A stretch of 64,000 nt of DNA from Oceanobacillus rekensis (GTDB lineage Bacteria; Bacillota; Bacilli; Bacillales; Amphibacillaceae): positions 434,001-498,000 of the forward strand of contig NZ_MTBQ01000001.1 in assembly GCF_002153375.1 (NCBI RefSeq), in the 5' to 3' direction. Each line of letters opens with the position of its first letter. Position 1 is the first letter of the stretch. Positions 25,568 through 35,300 of the stretch are shown here, in pieces. Under the pieces are notes generated by a model. It had not been told where the DNA came from. It made no database searches and saw only the letters and a program-made list of their open reading frames with translations. The translations under genes were made by a program, and so were the position numbers.

Positions 25568-27514
25568 TTAATTCCTTAGTTTCTTTTCAGCAATTTCTGC
25601 TTTAATCAATGTCTCAAAATCAGCAAAAGAGACTGTTTCTGATTTCTGCTCGCCATAGCGACGGAAGTTGACTGCACTTTCTTCGATTTCCTTGTCGCCA
25701 AGAACCAGTGCAAAAGGTATCTTCTGTGTTTGTGCTTCACGAATTTTATAACCAATTTTCTCATCGCGTTCATCCAGTTCAACTCGGATACCTTGCATGC
25801 GAAGATCTGCTTCTACTTTTTTGGCATAATCAAGATGTGCCCGTGGCGAAACTGGGATGACTTTCACTTGTACCGGTGCAAGCCAAGTTGGGAATGCTCC
25901 TTTATATTCTTCAATTAGGAATGCAACAAAACGTTCCATTGTGGAAACTACGCCACGGTGAATTACAACTGGGCGATGTTCTTTTCCGTCTTCACCAATA
26001 TAAGTCAAATCAAATTGTTCTGGTAGATGGAAATCAAGTTGAACAGTTGACAATGTTTCATCCTTACCAAGTGCTGTTTTCACCTGTATATCCAATTTAG
26101 GACCATAGAATGCTGCTTCACCAATTGCTTCCACATATTCCAGATTCATATCATCCATCGTTTCTTTCAATGTAGCTTGTGCTTTCTCCCACATTTCATC
26201 ATTATCAATGTATTTCTCTTTGTCCTCTGGATCACGGTATGAAAGGCGGAAATAATAATCATCAATACCAAAGTCTTTATATACTTGTTGAACTAATTCA
26301 ACTACTCGTATAAATTCATCTTTCAACTGGTCCGGACGAGCAAAGATATGTGCATCATTCAATGTCATGCCTCTTACTCGCTGTAACCCCGCAAGCGCCC
26401 CACTCATTTCATGACGATGCATTGTACCAAGTTCAGCAATACGGACAGGCAATTGTCGGTAACTCCATAAGCTATTCTTATATACCATCATATGATGTGG
26501 ACAGTTCATTGGACGAAGTACTAGTGTTTCATTATCCATTTCCATTGGCGGGAATATGTCGTCTTGGTAGTGATCCCAATGTCCACTTGTTTCATATAAC
26601 TCTTTGCTCCCGAGTACTGGAGTATATACATGGTCATAGCCTAATCGTTCCTCAAGATCCACGATATAACGTTCGATGTTACGACGGATCGTTGCACCTT
26701 TTGGCAGCCATAACGGCAATCCCTGTCCTACTTTTTGGGAGACAGTGAATAGATCGAGTTCCTTCCCTAGTTTACGGTGGTCGCGCTCCTTACGTTCTTC
26801 AAGTATATGCAAGTACTCATCCACTTGTCCCTGTTTTTCAAAAGCTGTACCATAAATCCGCTGCAGCTGTTTATTATTGCTATCGCCACGCCAATATGCA
26901 CCAGAGATACTCAATAGTTTAAATGCTTTAATTTTACTTGTAGATGGAACGTGAATGCCGCGACAAAGGTCAAAGAATTCACCTTGCTCATAGAATGTCA
27001 CCTGCTCATCCTCTGGAATTGCATCAATTAGTTCCAGCTTTAGATTGTCACCAATTTCCTGGAATCTTTCTTTTGCTTCATTCCGTGAGACTTCTACACG
27101 CTTAATTTCTAGGTTTTCATCTACAATACGTTTCATTTCCTTCTCAATCTTCGGCAAGTCTTCAGGTGTCAATGATTCTTCCATATCGATATCATAATAG
27201 AAGCCTTCTTCTATTACTGGCCCCACACCAAATTGAACATTTTTATAAAGACGTTTGATTGCCTGTGCAAGTAAATGGGCAGTCGAATGACGCACTACTT
27301 CTATTCCTTCTTTATTTTTATACGTAATGATTTCCATCTTGCCGCCATCATTTAGTTTGCGTTTCAAGTCAACAAGCTCACCATCTAATTTAATAGCCAA
27401 TGCCTGTTTTCTCAACCCTGGAGAAATCGATGCTGCAATCTCTTCTCCTGTTGTACCGACCGGAAAACTTTTCTCGGCTCCATCGGGGAAAATAATCTTA
27501 ATCTCTTGTCCCAT
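25568..27514 (-). CDS. thrS: Threonine--tRNA ligase
   Basis: 648-residue class II synthetase. N-terminal TGS domain (1-62), editing domain with the zinc-like motif [11 protein letters not shown] (about 76-86) and [11 protein letters not shown], catalytic core with motif 2 [19 protein letters not shown], the zinc-binding region [13 protein letters not shown] and motif 3 [14 protein letters not shown], then the anticodon-binding domain (about 540-648, [18 protein letters not shown]). The editing domain is complete, so mischarged Ser-tRNA-Thr can be cleared. The ATG follows AAAAGGAGAG. It is monocistronic: promoter, T-box leader, gene and strong terminator are all in place. Confidence 0.98.
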   Translation of the reverse strand: MGQEIKIIFPDGAEKSFPVGTTGEEIAASISPGLRKQALAIKLDGELVDLKRKLNDGGKMEIITYKNKEGIEVVRHSTAHLLAQAIKRLYKNVQFGVGPVIEEGFYYDIDMEESLTPEDLPKIEKEMKRIVDENLEIKRVEVSRNEAKERFQEIGDNLKLELIDAIPEDEQVTFYEQGEFFDLCRGIHVPSTSKIKAFKLLSISGAYWRGDSNNKQLQRIYGTAFEKQGQVDEYLHILEERKERDHRKLGKELDLFTVSQKVGQGLPLWLPKGATIRRNIERYIVDLEERLGYDHVYTPVLGSKELYETSGHWDHYQDDIFPPMEMDNETLVLRPMNCPHHMMVYKNSLWSYRQLPVRIAELGTMHRHEMSGALAGLQRVRGMTLNDAHIFARPDQLKDEFIRVVELVQQVYKDFGIDDYYFRLSYRDPEDKEKYIDNDEMWEKAQATLKETMDDMNLEYVEAIGEAAFYGPKLDIQVKTALGKDETLSTVQLDFHLPEQFDLTYIGEDGKEHRPVVIHRGVVSTMERFVAFLIEEYKGAFPTWLAPVQVKVIPVSPRAHLDYAKKVEADLRMQGIRVELDERDEKIGYKIREAQTQKIPFALVLGDKEIEESAVNFRRYGEQKSETVSFADFETLIKAEIAEKKLRN

Positions 27515-27599
27515 TTCAATCTCTCCTTTTTTATTTGAAAACTAAGACACACGCCAAGCCTTTAGGCGTATGCCTTAGCCCGCACTTATGCAGTAAGAA

Positions 27600-27924
27600 A
27601 GTGTTATACTTTCTTAACTGCGAACAAATTAAAAACGCCCGTTCCTCTGCATTTACTGCAAAGGGACGAGCGTTGGAAATTTCGTGGTTCCACCCTAATT
27701 CCCGTAAAAAAATCTTACGGCTTCATTAATCTTTAACGCAGACGGTACGCTGTCAATTACTGCTATTTCACTGACAGAGTTCAAAGGTGGTAATTATTTG
27801 TTTACACACAGGAAGCTTCCAGCCGCTGACTTCCTTCTCTTGACTATGTTTTCTCAAATAATCATGTCCTTATCGTAACTTTTAATTTTAAATTCGAACG
27901 ATTGACGTTTTTAATAAGTATTTA
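27600..27924 (-). promoter_or_regulatory. T-box leader (tRNA-Thr sensing) of thrS
   Basis: The minus strand shows the T-box core GGGTGGAACCACG, followed by a terminator stem AACGCTCGTCCC / GGAACGGGCGTT with TTTTTAATTTG. The AGGAAGTCAGCGGCTGGAAGC segment upstream belongs to Stem I. A threonine codon ACC followed by A at 27790-27792 (minus) is the candidate specifier. The specifier is placed by analogy; the antiterminator and terminator are clear. Confidence 0.92.
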
Positions 27925-27930
27925 ATGAGT

Positions 27931-27959
27931 ATTATAGACGCTCTCAAAAAGAAAATCAA
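27931..27959 (-). promoter_or_regulatory. Sigma-A promoter of thrS
   Basis: TTGATT (27954-27959), 17 bases, TATAAT (27931-27936) on the minus strand, placing the transcription start near 27924. The -35 box lies seven bases from the ytxC stop. Confidence 0.85.
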
Positions 27960-27965
27960 GTTCTT

Positions 27966-28817
27966 TTATTCATGATTCAAATAATAAGGAAATGGAAAAT
28001 TACTGATTGATTCAAATTCTACTTTTTCCTGAAAAACATTGATGACTGTCATCGTTTTTGGCTCTGAAGGGTCATCACCATAAATTATCAGCTTTTCAGG
28101 GGCCATCGCTATAAGCGGGGCAAGATTAAACTCGTTATCATGCAGACCGACGATATATAATGGCTCTTTTTTCATCATTACCCGTAAATCAATGTTAGTT
28201 AACCGCTTACCATTTTCTTTAAAAAATGCAAATGTATTGCCTTGCAAAATATGGATTACTGGTACGCCCGGCTCTTTGTTTATAATATATGCCCGGAGCA
28301 TATCAATAAATGCCTGATGATCTTCTTCTCTCCTGAAATCATCAATCGCCAATCCGACATAAGATATCAGCTGCTCTTTAAACGGTTTTAAACGGAAATT
28401 TACAATGGAATCAAAGTGGAATTCAAAACTTTCTTTTAAAGTAGCAATAAATAGGGACTTCAGAAATACATGTTGATTTTTATTATTTCTTAGTCGTTTA
28501 CTTTCTTCATCCTCCCCAGTAATGATCCAATGTGTTAAGTCATGTATCCGTTCAATTTCTTCATGCTCGGTATAGTAATAATAATCTTTAATAATACGTT
28601 TGATCATCACACCTAACCGATGTGTCATAAAGACTTCCGCCATCGTACCAGCAATTATGTCTTCCAATTCATTCTTCGGCAACCCATCCGGGAATTTCAG
28701 ATGGTTGCCCCGTTTCTCATCTGTTTTCCAATTCAGCTCAATTTGCTGATGCTCACGAAATAAACGCTCACAAAAACTGATTACCTCTTTATTCGATTCA
28801 AAATATACCTCCACCAA
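27966..28817 (-). CDS. ytxC: Sporulation protein YtxC
   Basis: 283-residue member of the YtxC family, annotated as a sporulation protein; its biochemical role is unknown. It has the family N-terminus VEVYFESNKEVISFCERLF and mixed alpha/beta content with no TM segment, including the block HDLTHWIITGEDEESKRLRNN and the C-terminal APLIAMAPEKLIIYG. The start is TTG at 28815-28817 with GAGGGTGA 6-7 bases upstream; GTG one codon later is an alternative. It sits directly upstream of thrS, as in Bacillus subtilis. There dnaI is close upstream, whereas here about 8 kb of accessory DNA intervenes. Confidence 0.85.
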   Translation of the reverse strand: MVEVYFESNKEVISFCERLFREHQQIELNWKTDEKRGNHLKFPDGLPKNELEDIIAGTMAEVFMTHRLGVMIKRIIKDYYYYTEHEEIERIHDLTHWIITGEDEESKRLRNNKNQHVFLKSLFIATLKESFEFHFDSIVNFRLKPFKEQLISYVGLAIDDFRREEDHQAFIDMLRAYIINKEPGVPVIHILQGNTFAFFKENGKRLTNIDLRVMMKKEPLYIVGLHDNEFNLAPLIAMAPEKLIIYGDDPSEPKTMTVINVFQEKVEFESISNFPFPYYLNHE

Positions 28818-28952
28818 TAATTATCACCCTCATCCACGACCAAACTGATACATTATATGGACAAACTTTGTAAAAAATGATTAATCTTCTTAATCTAGCA
28901 ATTTTTTTTCGGTGATAGTTTTGCATGGGGTAATTTATTGGTCGTATAAAGT

Positions 28953-29247
28953 CTAAAATAATGGCTCTATATCATTGGTAAACTCTAGTTGGAATGGAAT
29001 AAAAGCTAACAATATAATTAAATAAAGAAAAGTGACAGAGGCAGTGACCATCCAATTAACATTAAAAACGTTTAAAATAAAGGGAATAACAAGTATTAGT
29101 ACACCAAAAATACCAGATTTTTGTTGCTTTTCGCTTTAATTTATTGTCTTTTAGCACAATGGGGACATTTCTTTAATCCATTAATTACAAATAATAATTC
29201 TCTCCAATAAATACATACTGACAAGACCAGCATATAGGTAATTCCAT
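28953..29247 (-). pseudogene. Decayed small zinc-ribbon membrane protein (TIGR04104-like)
   Basis: An ATG with AAGGAGG 10 bases upstream opens MELPICWSCQYVF. A +1 shift continues WRELLFVINGLKKCPHCAKRQ, then a TAA stop where the family would have a Tyr codon. After IKAKS a second shift (lost A) gives KSGIFGVLILVIPFILNVF and a second hydrophobic stretch ending EFTNDIEPLF. Joined, this has two CxxC pairs and two TM helices, the layout I recall for the TIGR04104 putative zinc-finger family. Two frameshifts and one nonsense codon make it a pseudogene. Confidence 0.65.
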
Positions 29248-29287
29248 CGAGAAAATCCCTCCTTGGGCTTATTGAACTTAGCTCTCT

Positions 29288-29587
29288 TTAGCTTAACCAA
29301 GAACCTAAAAAGAATGGTAATATGAATAGCAACATCGAACTAAAAATTAATGAATTTGAAACAGCTTTTGAAAGTTTCATTCTGTCTTTTCCCTTATACC
29401 AACTTGAGAATTGTAACTTATTTCTATACAAAACAAAAAGTAGTACTAAAACAGCTATTGCACCAAGCCACGAATAAGTTTCAGTTATTTCATTGATTGT
29501 ATAAATATTTTCTATAATCGCCCAGCCTAATGCACCAAGTATTCCAAAAATAAATATGATGCGGAGTAATTCTAATAACATCCTCAT
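29288..29587 (-). CDS. Hypothetical 99-residue membrane protein
   Basis: I do not recognise this gene. It has three hydrophobic segments (about residues 7-26, 39-54 and 77-97) with a basic stretch KLQFSSWYKGKDRMKLSK between the second and third, so a three-pass membrane protein is predicted. The frame is intact, in a neighbourhood where both flanking genes on the same strand are broken. The ribosome site is modest (GGTGA 6-9 bases before the ATG). It could be a surviving member of an accessory cluster that is being lost, or an immunity-type protein; neither is shown by the sequence. Confidence 0.55.
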   Translation of the reverse strand: MRMLLELLRIIFIFGILGALGWAIIENIYTINEITETYSWLGAIAVLVLLFVLYRNKLQFSSWYKGKDRMKLSKAVSNSLIFSSMLLFILPFFLGSWLS

Positions 29588-29689
29588 TCTAATTTCACCA
29601 TCTTATATAATTTCTAATTGTTTCTCTTCTCTATTACTTTAAGTAATTACTTGATACGTAAATAGCAAAACCAGTTGGTCCGGTAATTT

Positions 29690-30324
29690 TTATATACTAA
29701 AGGTCCCGATCATCTTATTTACAACCTTCAAGCTTATTGGAATAAAATCATCAGTATGCTTTTCTAACACAGTTAAAGTTTTTGGATGTGGTCTTGTATA
29801 AATAATAGGGTAATCTTTTTCGTCAAATTCCTCTTGTATGGTGAAAGCTAATTGTTCTTCTTCAGTTGAAAATTGAGCATCAATTCCCTCTTTATTTCCG
29901 CGAGCATCTAACCTTATCCATTTATTAAGAGATTGAATATAAACGGCATTCAAAGCGTGAATACAATATCCTTTCTCTGGCGTATCAAACAACATCAATC
30001 GCTGATAACAGAAACCTGTTGGAATCCCTAGAGGACGCAATAGAGATGCTAATAGATTTGATTTTGCATAGCAAATTCCTTCTTTATAATTTAATACATC
30101 TGATGCATTTCAAGTGACACGTTTCCCCTGAATATCCCAAGAGTGAGAAATTTCATCACGCACAAATTCAAAAGCTACTTTTGCTTTTTCAACCTCTTTT
30201 GACTTGGGTTGAAAAGTTCTTCAATTTTTCCTTTAATTATTAAATTAGAATAATTAATTTCATTTAATTCAAGTAAATAATCTTCATATTGGTCAGACTC
30301 ACAAACCATTTTCATTAACTTCAT
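29690..30324 (-). pseudogene. Transglutaminase-like cysteine peptidase fold protein, broken
   Basis: The N-terminus (MKLMKMVCESDQYEDYLLEL...) is in one frame up to about 30205. A shift near the TCAACCCAAGT stretch moves to a second frame, EVEKAKVAFEFVRDEISHSW. A TGA (30110-30112) stands where family members have a Cys or similar codon (RVT-stop-NASDVL). Downstream the frame is open: YKEGICYAKSNLLASLLR, then YCIHALNAVYI and WIRLDARG. The transglutaminase triad Cys (GICYA), His (IHALN) and Asp (RLDARG) is therefore still encoded. Product and substrate are unknown. One shift plus one stop make expression of a full protein unlikely. A partial frame starting with TTG at 30040 lacks the catalytic Cys. 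Confidence 0.75.
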
Positions 30325-30498
30325 CCCCCCCTATATTACTAATTTGTAAAACATTTAAAAGTTAGTATTATTATACAATATAATGAAACGGGATTATAGA
30401 TATTGTTGTAAACTAAGCTCCGTTAAAATAAGCACATTATTTAACACAAATTATATTTATATTTAGCAACATTATCATATTCATTTATGCCAATTTAT

Positions 30499-30548
30499 TA
30501 AATATTACATTCAACAGAAGAAATACACACGCAATTTTTTTCCGAAAT
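30499..30548. repeat. Partial copy of the dnaI terminator region
   Basis: TAAATATTACATTCAACA...AATACACACGC...TTCCGAAAT aligns with 36975-37023 with few differences. The second terminator arm (CGTGTGT) is absent here. The two copies are in direct orientation 6.4 kb apart and enclose the Bce-type module, FMN reductase and DUF454 genes. No other gene is seen between 30325 and 30684. Confidence 0.65.
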
Positions 30549-30621
30549 ACCATCTTTTTTAAGGTATTATTTGATTATTTATACCCTTGAAATGTACCCA
30601 TTATCATATGATTCTCCTTTT

Positions 30622-30637
30622 TCACTGTAAATAGTGA
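30622..30637 (+). promoter_or_regulatory. Palindrome upstream of the response regulator gene
   Basis: TCACT and AGTGA separated by six bases, 60 bases before the regulator start. It is a possible operator for autoregulation. A weak TATACG-type -10 lies at about 30673. No firm promoter could be assigned. Confidence 0.35.
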
Positions 30638-30696
30638 CAGATTCCTCTTACTATTGATAAAATGAAAATAGAATATACGGAGAATTGGTGGTACCG

Positions 30697-31386
30697 ATGT
30701 TTAAAATTTTATTAATTGAAGACGATACAACACTTTTTACGGAAATGAAGGAAAGATTGTCGCAATGGTCCTATGAGGTTTATGGTATCAACGACTTTGC
30801 CAGGGCAATGGATGATTTTGCGGCAGTAGAACCAGATATGGTTATTATTGATATTCAATTACCCCAGTTCGATGGGTTTCATTGGTGCCGGATCATCCGC
30901 TCGCATTCCACGGTTCCGATTATTTTTCTCTCGTCACGGGACCACCCTACCGATATGGTTATGTCGATGCAGCTTGGGGCCGATGATTTTATCCAGAAGC
31001 CGTTTCATTTCGAGGTATTAATTGCCAAGATTCAAGCTGTTTTTCGGAGGGTCTATAATTACAGCATGGAGAGACCTGTGACTTTAAAGATATGGAATGG
31101 AGCGACAATCAATTACGTAAAAGGAACAGTGGAAAATGAAAAAGATACGATTGAGCTAACTAAAAATGAAATGTACATATTAAAACTTTTAGTAGAAAAT
31201 AAAAATACTATTATAAGCAGAGAGGAAATCATTAAAAATTTATGGGATGACGAACGATTTGTCAGTGATAATACATTAACCGTGAACGTGAACAGACTAC
31301 GTAAACGTTTGGATGACCTAGGCCTGGGAAATCAGATCGAGACAAAAATCGGACAAGGCTATATGGCAAGGGATGGCAGTAAATGA
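30697..31386 (+). CDS. OmpR/PhoB-family response regulator, BceR-like
   Basis: 229 residues from the chosen ATG. Receiver domain (1-115) with acidic pocket EDD (8-10), phosphorylation site Asp52 in IIDIQLPQFDG, and Lys in IQKPF. Winged-helix DNA-binding domain (about 130-228) with LTKNEMYILKLLVENKNTIISREEI and TVNVNRLRKRL. The regulator overlaps its kinase by 4 bp and is followed by an ABC ATPase and a 10-TM permease, the layout of Bce modules that sense and remove cell-wall-active peptides such as bacitracin. Start: the ATG at 30697 with GGTGG 5 bases upstream. In-frame TTG and GTG at 30685 and 30688 are alternatives behind GGAGA. Confidence 0.9.
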   Translation: MFKILLIEDDTTLFTEMKERLSQWSYEVYGINDFARAMDDFAAVEPDMVIIDIQLPQFDGFHWCRIIRSHSTVPIIFLSSRDHPTDMVMSMQLGADDFIQKPFHFEVLIAKIQAVFRRVYNYSMERPVTLKIWNGATINYVKGTVENEKDTIELTKNEMYILKLLVENKNTIISREEIIKNLWDDERFVSDNTLTVNVNRLRKRLDDLGLGNQIETKIGQGYMARDGSK

Positions 31387-32387
31387 TTAAAAATTTCTTA
31401 TTGGAGCGACTTCCGTGGATTCTCTTGTTCTGTTTTTTAAATCTACTATTGCTTTTTATTGGTTATGTTGACCCGTCTATCCCATTTACCTCTTTTTTGT
31501 ATATCGTTTTTTTATCAGTTGTTATTTTCATTCTTTTTCTCATCATCCGCTATCAGAAAGAGATTTCTTTCTATAAAAGCTTAGAGGAATTACATCCAAG
31601 TTTGGAATTAGAGAGTTTGTTAGGGAGCAATACACCCTATGAAAAGATAATCAGACAAGCGTTCGAGCGGCAGAGCTTATTTCTGAAACAGGAAACAAAT
31701 ATGCATACAACCCAAGTCGAGCAAGAGCGCGATGAATTATTATCGTGGATACATGAAGTAAAAACCCCATTAACGACAATGCAACTAATGATTGACCGTG
31801 TGGACAATGAAGCATTGAGGGCTCAGCTGCAATACGAGTGGCTTCGCATTCATTTACTGCTGGACCAACAGCTGCATCAACGGCGAATCCTGTCAATAGA
31901 AAATGATTTATACATTGAAAGGCTCTCCCTGGAGTCAATAATTTACAGTGAAATTAAAGCATTACAATCTTGGTGCTTTCAAAAGGGCACTGGTTTTAAT
32001 GTCACTTTAGTAACGAAGGAAGTACTTTCTGACGGGAAATGGCTTGGTTTTATTATTCGCCAGTTATTAACCAATGCAGTAAAATATAGCGAAAATACGG
32101 ATATTATCATTTCCAGTACAGAGCATCAAGGAATGGTACGACTAACTATTCAGGATTATGGACGTGGAATCGATCCGAGAGATATGCCACGACTTTTTGA
32201 TAAAGGATTTACATCGACGACCAATCATAAAAATCATGGTGCAACAGGTATGGGGCTTTACTTAGCCAAAAAGGCAGCAAAGAGTTTGGAAGTACAACTT
32301 ACTGTTCAATCGATACTGAATGAAGGCACAACATTTTTATTAACCTTTGCAAGAAAAAATGATTTCGTGAAGCTAACAAGCATGTGA
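31383..32387 (+). CDS. Intramembrane-sensing histidine kinase, BceS-like
   Basis: 334 residues. Two TM helices (about 12-29 and 36-56) are joined by only a few outside residues, so there is no sensor domain. This is the hallmark of BceS-type kinases, which receive their signal from the partner ABC permease. Phospho-acceptor His124 lies in HEVKTPLTT. The ATPase domain has the N-box QLLTNAVKYSE, G1 DYGRGID, F-box RLFDKGFTS and G2 GMGLYLAKK. The gene overlaps the regulator by ATGA. Its stop codon lies inside a perfect palindrome that doubles as a terminator stem. Confidence 0.92.
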   Translation: MIKNFLLERLPWILLFCFLNLLLLFIGYVDPSIPFTSFLYIVFLSVVIFILFLIIRYQKEISFYKSLEELHPSLELESLLGSNTPYEKIIRQAFERQSLFLKQETNMHTTQVEQERDELLSWIHEVKTPLTTMQLMIDRVDNEALRAQLQYEWLRIHLLLDQQLHQRRILSIENDLYIERLSLESIIYSEIKALQSWCFQKGTGFNVTLVTKEVLSDGKWLGFIIRQLLTNAVKYSENTDIIISSTEHQGMVRLTIQDYGRGIDPRDMPRLFDKGFTSTTNHKNHGATGMGLYLAKKAAKSLEVQLTVQSILNEGTTFLLTFARKNDFVKLTSM

Positions 32388-32416
32388 CAAGTTTGTCACA
32401 TGCTTTTGTTTTTTGT
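32378..32416 (+). promoter_or_regulatory. Terminator hairpin and candidate BceR-type operator
   Basis: AGCATGTGACAA and TTGTCACATGCT form a perfect 12-bp stem (2-base loop) followed by TTTGTTTTTTG. The centre reads TGACA-N4-TGTCA, matching the TnACA-N4-TGTnA pattern reported for BceR-like regulators. It lies at the kinase stop codon and 70-100 bases before the ATPase gene. It may both end the regulator-kinase transcript and bind the regulator to switch on the transporter genes. The dual role is inference. Confidence 0.6.
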
Positions 32417-32482
32417 TCGCTGAATCGAAGGAAGTAGATGGAAACTTCAATTATGATAGGGATTAGAAAGGAAGATGATGAT

Positions 32483-33244
32483 ATGCCGATATTAGAAGCA
32501 CATAAAATTCATAAAAGCTATGGTAATAAATTTAACCGCCAAGAAGTTTTGAAAGGAATCGATATTCAAGTTGACAAGGGTGAGTTAGTTGGAATTATGG
32601 GTGCATCTGGATCAGGAAAAACGACGTTATTAAATGTTCTGTCCTCCATCGACAGTGTAAGTCAAGGCAAGATTAGAATTGAAGGCAAGGAATTTACCAA
32701 TATGAAAGACAAGCAGCTTGCTGAATTTCGAAAGCATCATTTAGGTTTTATTTTTCAGGATTATAATTTACTAGATACATTAACGGTAAAAGAAAATATT
32801 ATGCTGCCATTAACGATTAAGAAGGTTCCAAGAATTCATGCACAAAAGTTATTTGAGAGTGTTGCCAAGGACTTAGGGATTTACGAGGTAAAAGACAAGT
32901 ATCCAAATGAGATCTCTGGCGGACAAAAGCAACGGACATCAGCTGCACGCGCATTTGTGCATGAGCCAAGTATTATTTTTGCCGATGAACCAACGGGTGC
33001 ACTCGACTCGAAGGCTGCATCGGATTTGCTGAATAAGTTAAGTGATTTGAATCAAAGGCGAGAAGCAACCATTGTGATGGTTACCCATGATCCACTTGCA
33101 GCAAGTTACTGTAATCGCGTTATTTTTATCAAAGATGGGCAAATTTTTACTCAGCTTCATAAGGGCGAAGAAACAAGGCAAACCTTTTTCAATGACATTA
33201 TTAAGACACAAGGAGTATTAGGAGGGGTGAATGATGAGCATTAA
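32483..33244 (+). CDS. ABC transporter ATP-binding protein, BceA-like
   Basis: 253-residue MacB/LolD-type ATPase with Walker [11 protein letters not shown]-loop [10 protein letters not shown], signature SGGQKQR, Walker [13 protein letters not shown] and H-loop VMVTHD. It pairs with the FtsX-type permease downstream. Bce transporters release lipid II-cycle intermediates from peptide antibiotics rather than classically exporting them. Start: the ATG at 32483 behind AAAGGAAG; a longer frame to 32438 lacks a better ribosome site and adds residues absent from the family. It overlaps the permease gene by 14 bp. The signature reads [11 protein letters not shown] where many relatives have QQQRVAIARA. 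Confidence 0.93.
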   Translation: MPILEAHKIHKSYGNKFNRQEVLKGIDIQVDKGELVGIMGASGSGKTTLLNVLSSIDSVSQGKIRIEGKEFTNMKDKQLAEFRKHHLGFIFQDYNLLDTLTVKENIMLPLTIKKVPRIHAQKLFESVAKDLGIYEVKDKYPNEISGGQKQRTSAARAFVHEPSIIFADEPTGALDSKAASDLLNKLSDLNQRREATIVMVTHDPLAASYCNRVIFIKDGQIFTQLHKGEETRQTFFNDIIKTQGVLGGVNDEH

Positions 33245-35183
33245 TCAACTCATCCTTCGTAATTTGAAAAAAAACCTGAAAAATTATTATCTGTATGTAT
33301 TTGCGCTAATATTCAGTGTCGCCTTGTACTTTGCCTTTGTGACCTTACAATATGACCCGGCGATGGATGAGGCAGAAGGTTCGATTAAGGGTGCCGCCGC
33401 GATTCGTGCTGGATCGGTTTTGTTAATTGCAATTGTTACGGTGTTTCTCGTTTATGCCAATAATTTATTTATTAAGCGTCGAAGCAAGGAAATTGGCTTG
33501 TTTCAATTAGTTGGGATGACAAAACATAAAATTTTTGGAATTCTTAGCATTGAAAATATCATTCTATACTTTAGTTCCATGTTGGTCGGGATTTTCCTTG
33601 GTTTTGCATCATCAAAATTAATTATGATGATTTTAATCAAAATTATCGGTATTGAAGAAGTGGCAGAGCTACGTTTTTCTAATGAGGCATTTGTACAGAC
33701 AATCGTTGTTTTTGCAGTGATTTATATTATCATTATGATCATGAATGGCCTTTTTATTCGCAGACAACGAATTCTATCTCTATTTCAAGTGTCATCCACA
33801 ACGGAGGAAAAACAAATTCGTGTAACGAAATGGCAAATCGTGGTTGGAATATTTGGTCTTGGATTGATTGCGTTTGGCTATTATTTATCAACGGAATTAT
33901 TTTCTGGAAACATTGTGACAATGGGTGCATTATTTCTTACAATGATTACGATTCTCGCATCAGTTATTATTGGGACATATTTATTTTATAAAGGATCCAT
34001 TAGCTTCCTGTTTAATCTGATTCGCAATAGAAATAACGGCTATCTGTCCATTAATAACGTACTGTCCCTTTCATCGATTATGTTTCGGATGAAATCCAAT
34101 GCTTTGCTTTTAACGGTAATTACAGTCTTATCAGCACTTGCAATTGGATTGTTGTCTTTAACCTATATTTCTTACTTCTCAGCTGAAAAAACAGCTGAGG
34201 AGAATATCGTTTATGACTATTCAATTCCTAACTTAAATAACGCTGCCCTCTTCACAGAGGCTTTAGAAGTCGCTGATATTGACTATACGGAAACAACGCT
34301 GGATATTGTGAATGTTTCTGCAAACCTCTCCAATATCATACAAGAGATGGAGGGAGTAGAATTAGAATTTGATGTATCGATGACTAATATGGTTATTGCA
34401 TCTGATGGTTGGGTAGAAAATCTAGACCTAGCTGAATCTGATACTGTCTTTGTGAACACGAATGAAGCAATGATGCAATTTATCAGACTGAAGGAATCAG
34501 GAGAGATCCTATTATCCGGGGAGACAACATCGTTTGAATTAAATTATCTAGGCCATGAAGATGTACGAGTGCTTCCATTTAGATTTGCGAACGGTGGTTT
34601 CCCAGTTGCCGTCGTCGATGAAACTGTTTATCAACAATTAAAAGCGAATTTAGACCCTGAGTCTCAAGGTGAATTTAGGCAGCATGTTGGAATTGATATT
34701 GAAAATCTAGATGACCTACAAGAGGCTGAAGCCATTTTCCAAGCGTCAGGTATTGGAAGTTGGACAGCACATGAATCCCAGTTACAAGTTATTAACAACC
34801 AAAAGCAAAGTATGGGGATGATGATGTTTATTGCAGGCTTCCTTGGATTGACCTTTTTAATTACCTCTGGATGTATTCTGTACTTTAAACAAATGGATGA
34901 GGGTGAAGAAGAAAAAGCCAGCTATACGATTTTACGAAAATTGGGCTTTACGAGAGAAGATTTATTAAATGGGATAAAGGTTAAGCAAGTGTTTAACTTC
35001 GGGATTCCATTGATTGTTGGCATTAGCCATGGTTATTTCGCTGTTAAATCAGGCTGGTTCTTTTTCGGTACCGAGTTAGTGTACCCTATGATGATTGTTA
35101 TTGTATTGTATGCTTTGCTATACTCCATCTTTGGTATTTTATCGGTGCTGTATTATAAGAAAATCATTAAAGAAGCACTTTAG
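33231..35183 (+). CDS. FtsX-family ABC permease, BceB-like
   Basis: 650-residue permease with ten predicted TM helices. Four lie in the first 170 residues, two more by about 250 and one at about 290-315. A large extracellular domain of about 210 residues ([15 protein letters not shown]...HESQLQVI) follows, then three helices at the C-terminus. The large loop between TM7 and TM8 is diagnostic of BceB and determines drug specificity and signalling to the kinase. The FtsX block [15 protein letters not shown] is present. GGAGGGG lies directly upstream; the ATG at 33234 is an alternative start. Substrate unknown. A bidirectional terminator follows. Confidence 0.92.
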   Translation: MMSINQLILRNLKKNLKNYYLYVFALIFSVALYFAFVTLQYDPAMDEAEGSIKGAAAIRAGSVLLIAIVTVFLVYANNLFIKRRSKEIGLFQLVGMTKHKIFGILSIENIILYFSSMLVGIFLGFASSKLIMMILIKIIGIEEVAELRFSNEAFVQTIVVFAVIYIIIMIMNGLFIRRQRILSLFQVSSTTEEKQIRVTKWQIVVGIFGLGLIAFGYYLSTELFSGNIVTMGALFLTMITILASVIIGTYLFYKGSISFLFNLIRNRNNGYLSINNVLSLSSIMFRMKSNALLLTVITVLSALAIGLLSLTYISYFSAEKTAEENIVYDYSIPNLNNAALFTEALEVADIDYTETTLDIVNVSANLSNIIQEMEGVELEFDVSMTNMVIASDGWVENLDLAESDTVFVNTNEAMMQFIRLKESGEILLSGETTSFELNYLGHEDVRVLPFRFANGGFPVAVVDETVYQQLKANLDPESQGEFRQHVGIDIENLDDLQEAEAIFQASGIGSWTAHESQLQVINNQKQSMGMMMFIAGFLGLTFLITSGCILYFKQMDEGEEEKASYTILRKLGFTREDLLNGIKVKQVFNFGIPLIVGISHGYFAVKSGWFFFGTELVYPMMIVIVLYALLYSIFGILSVLYYKKIIKEAL

Positions 35184-35255
35184 ATAAAACTTGGGATTAT
35201 TTTTTATTGTATTTAATTTAATTTAGATTTAAGTAAAACATTGATAATAGATAAA

Positions 35256-35295
35256 ACCACACATTTAGAATGTCTAATATGTGTGGTCTTATTTT
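35256..35295. terminator. Bidirectional terminator between the permease and the FMN reductase gene
   Basis: ACCACACAT and ATGTGTGGT form a perfect 9-bp stem with a 14-base loop. T-rich sequence follows on the plus strand (CTTATTTT) and TTTTATC on the minus strand, so it can serve both convergent genes. Confidence 0.8.
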
Positions 35296-35300
35296 CATCC

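Noticed and set aside
29690-30040. 116-codon intact gene starting at TTG 30040
   Set aside because: It starts inside the transglutaminase domain after the catalytic Cys; homologous sequence continues upstream, so it is the tail of a broken gene.
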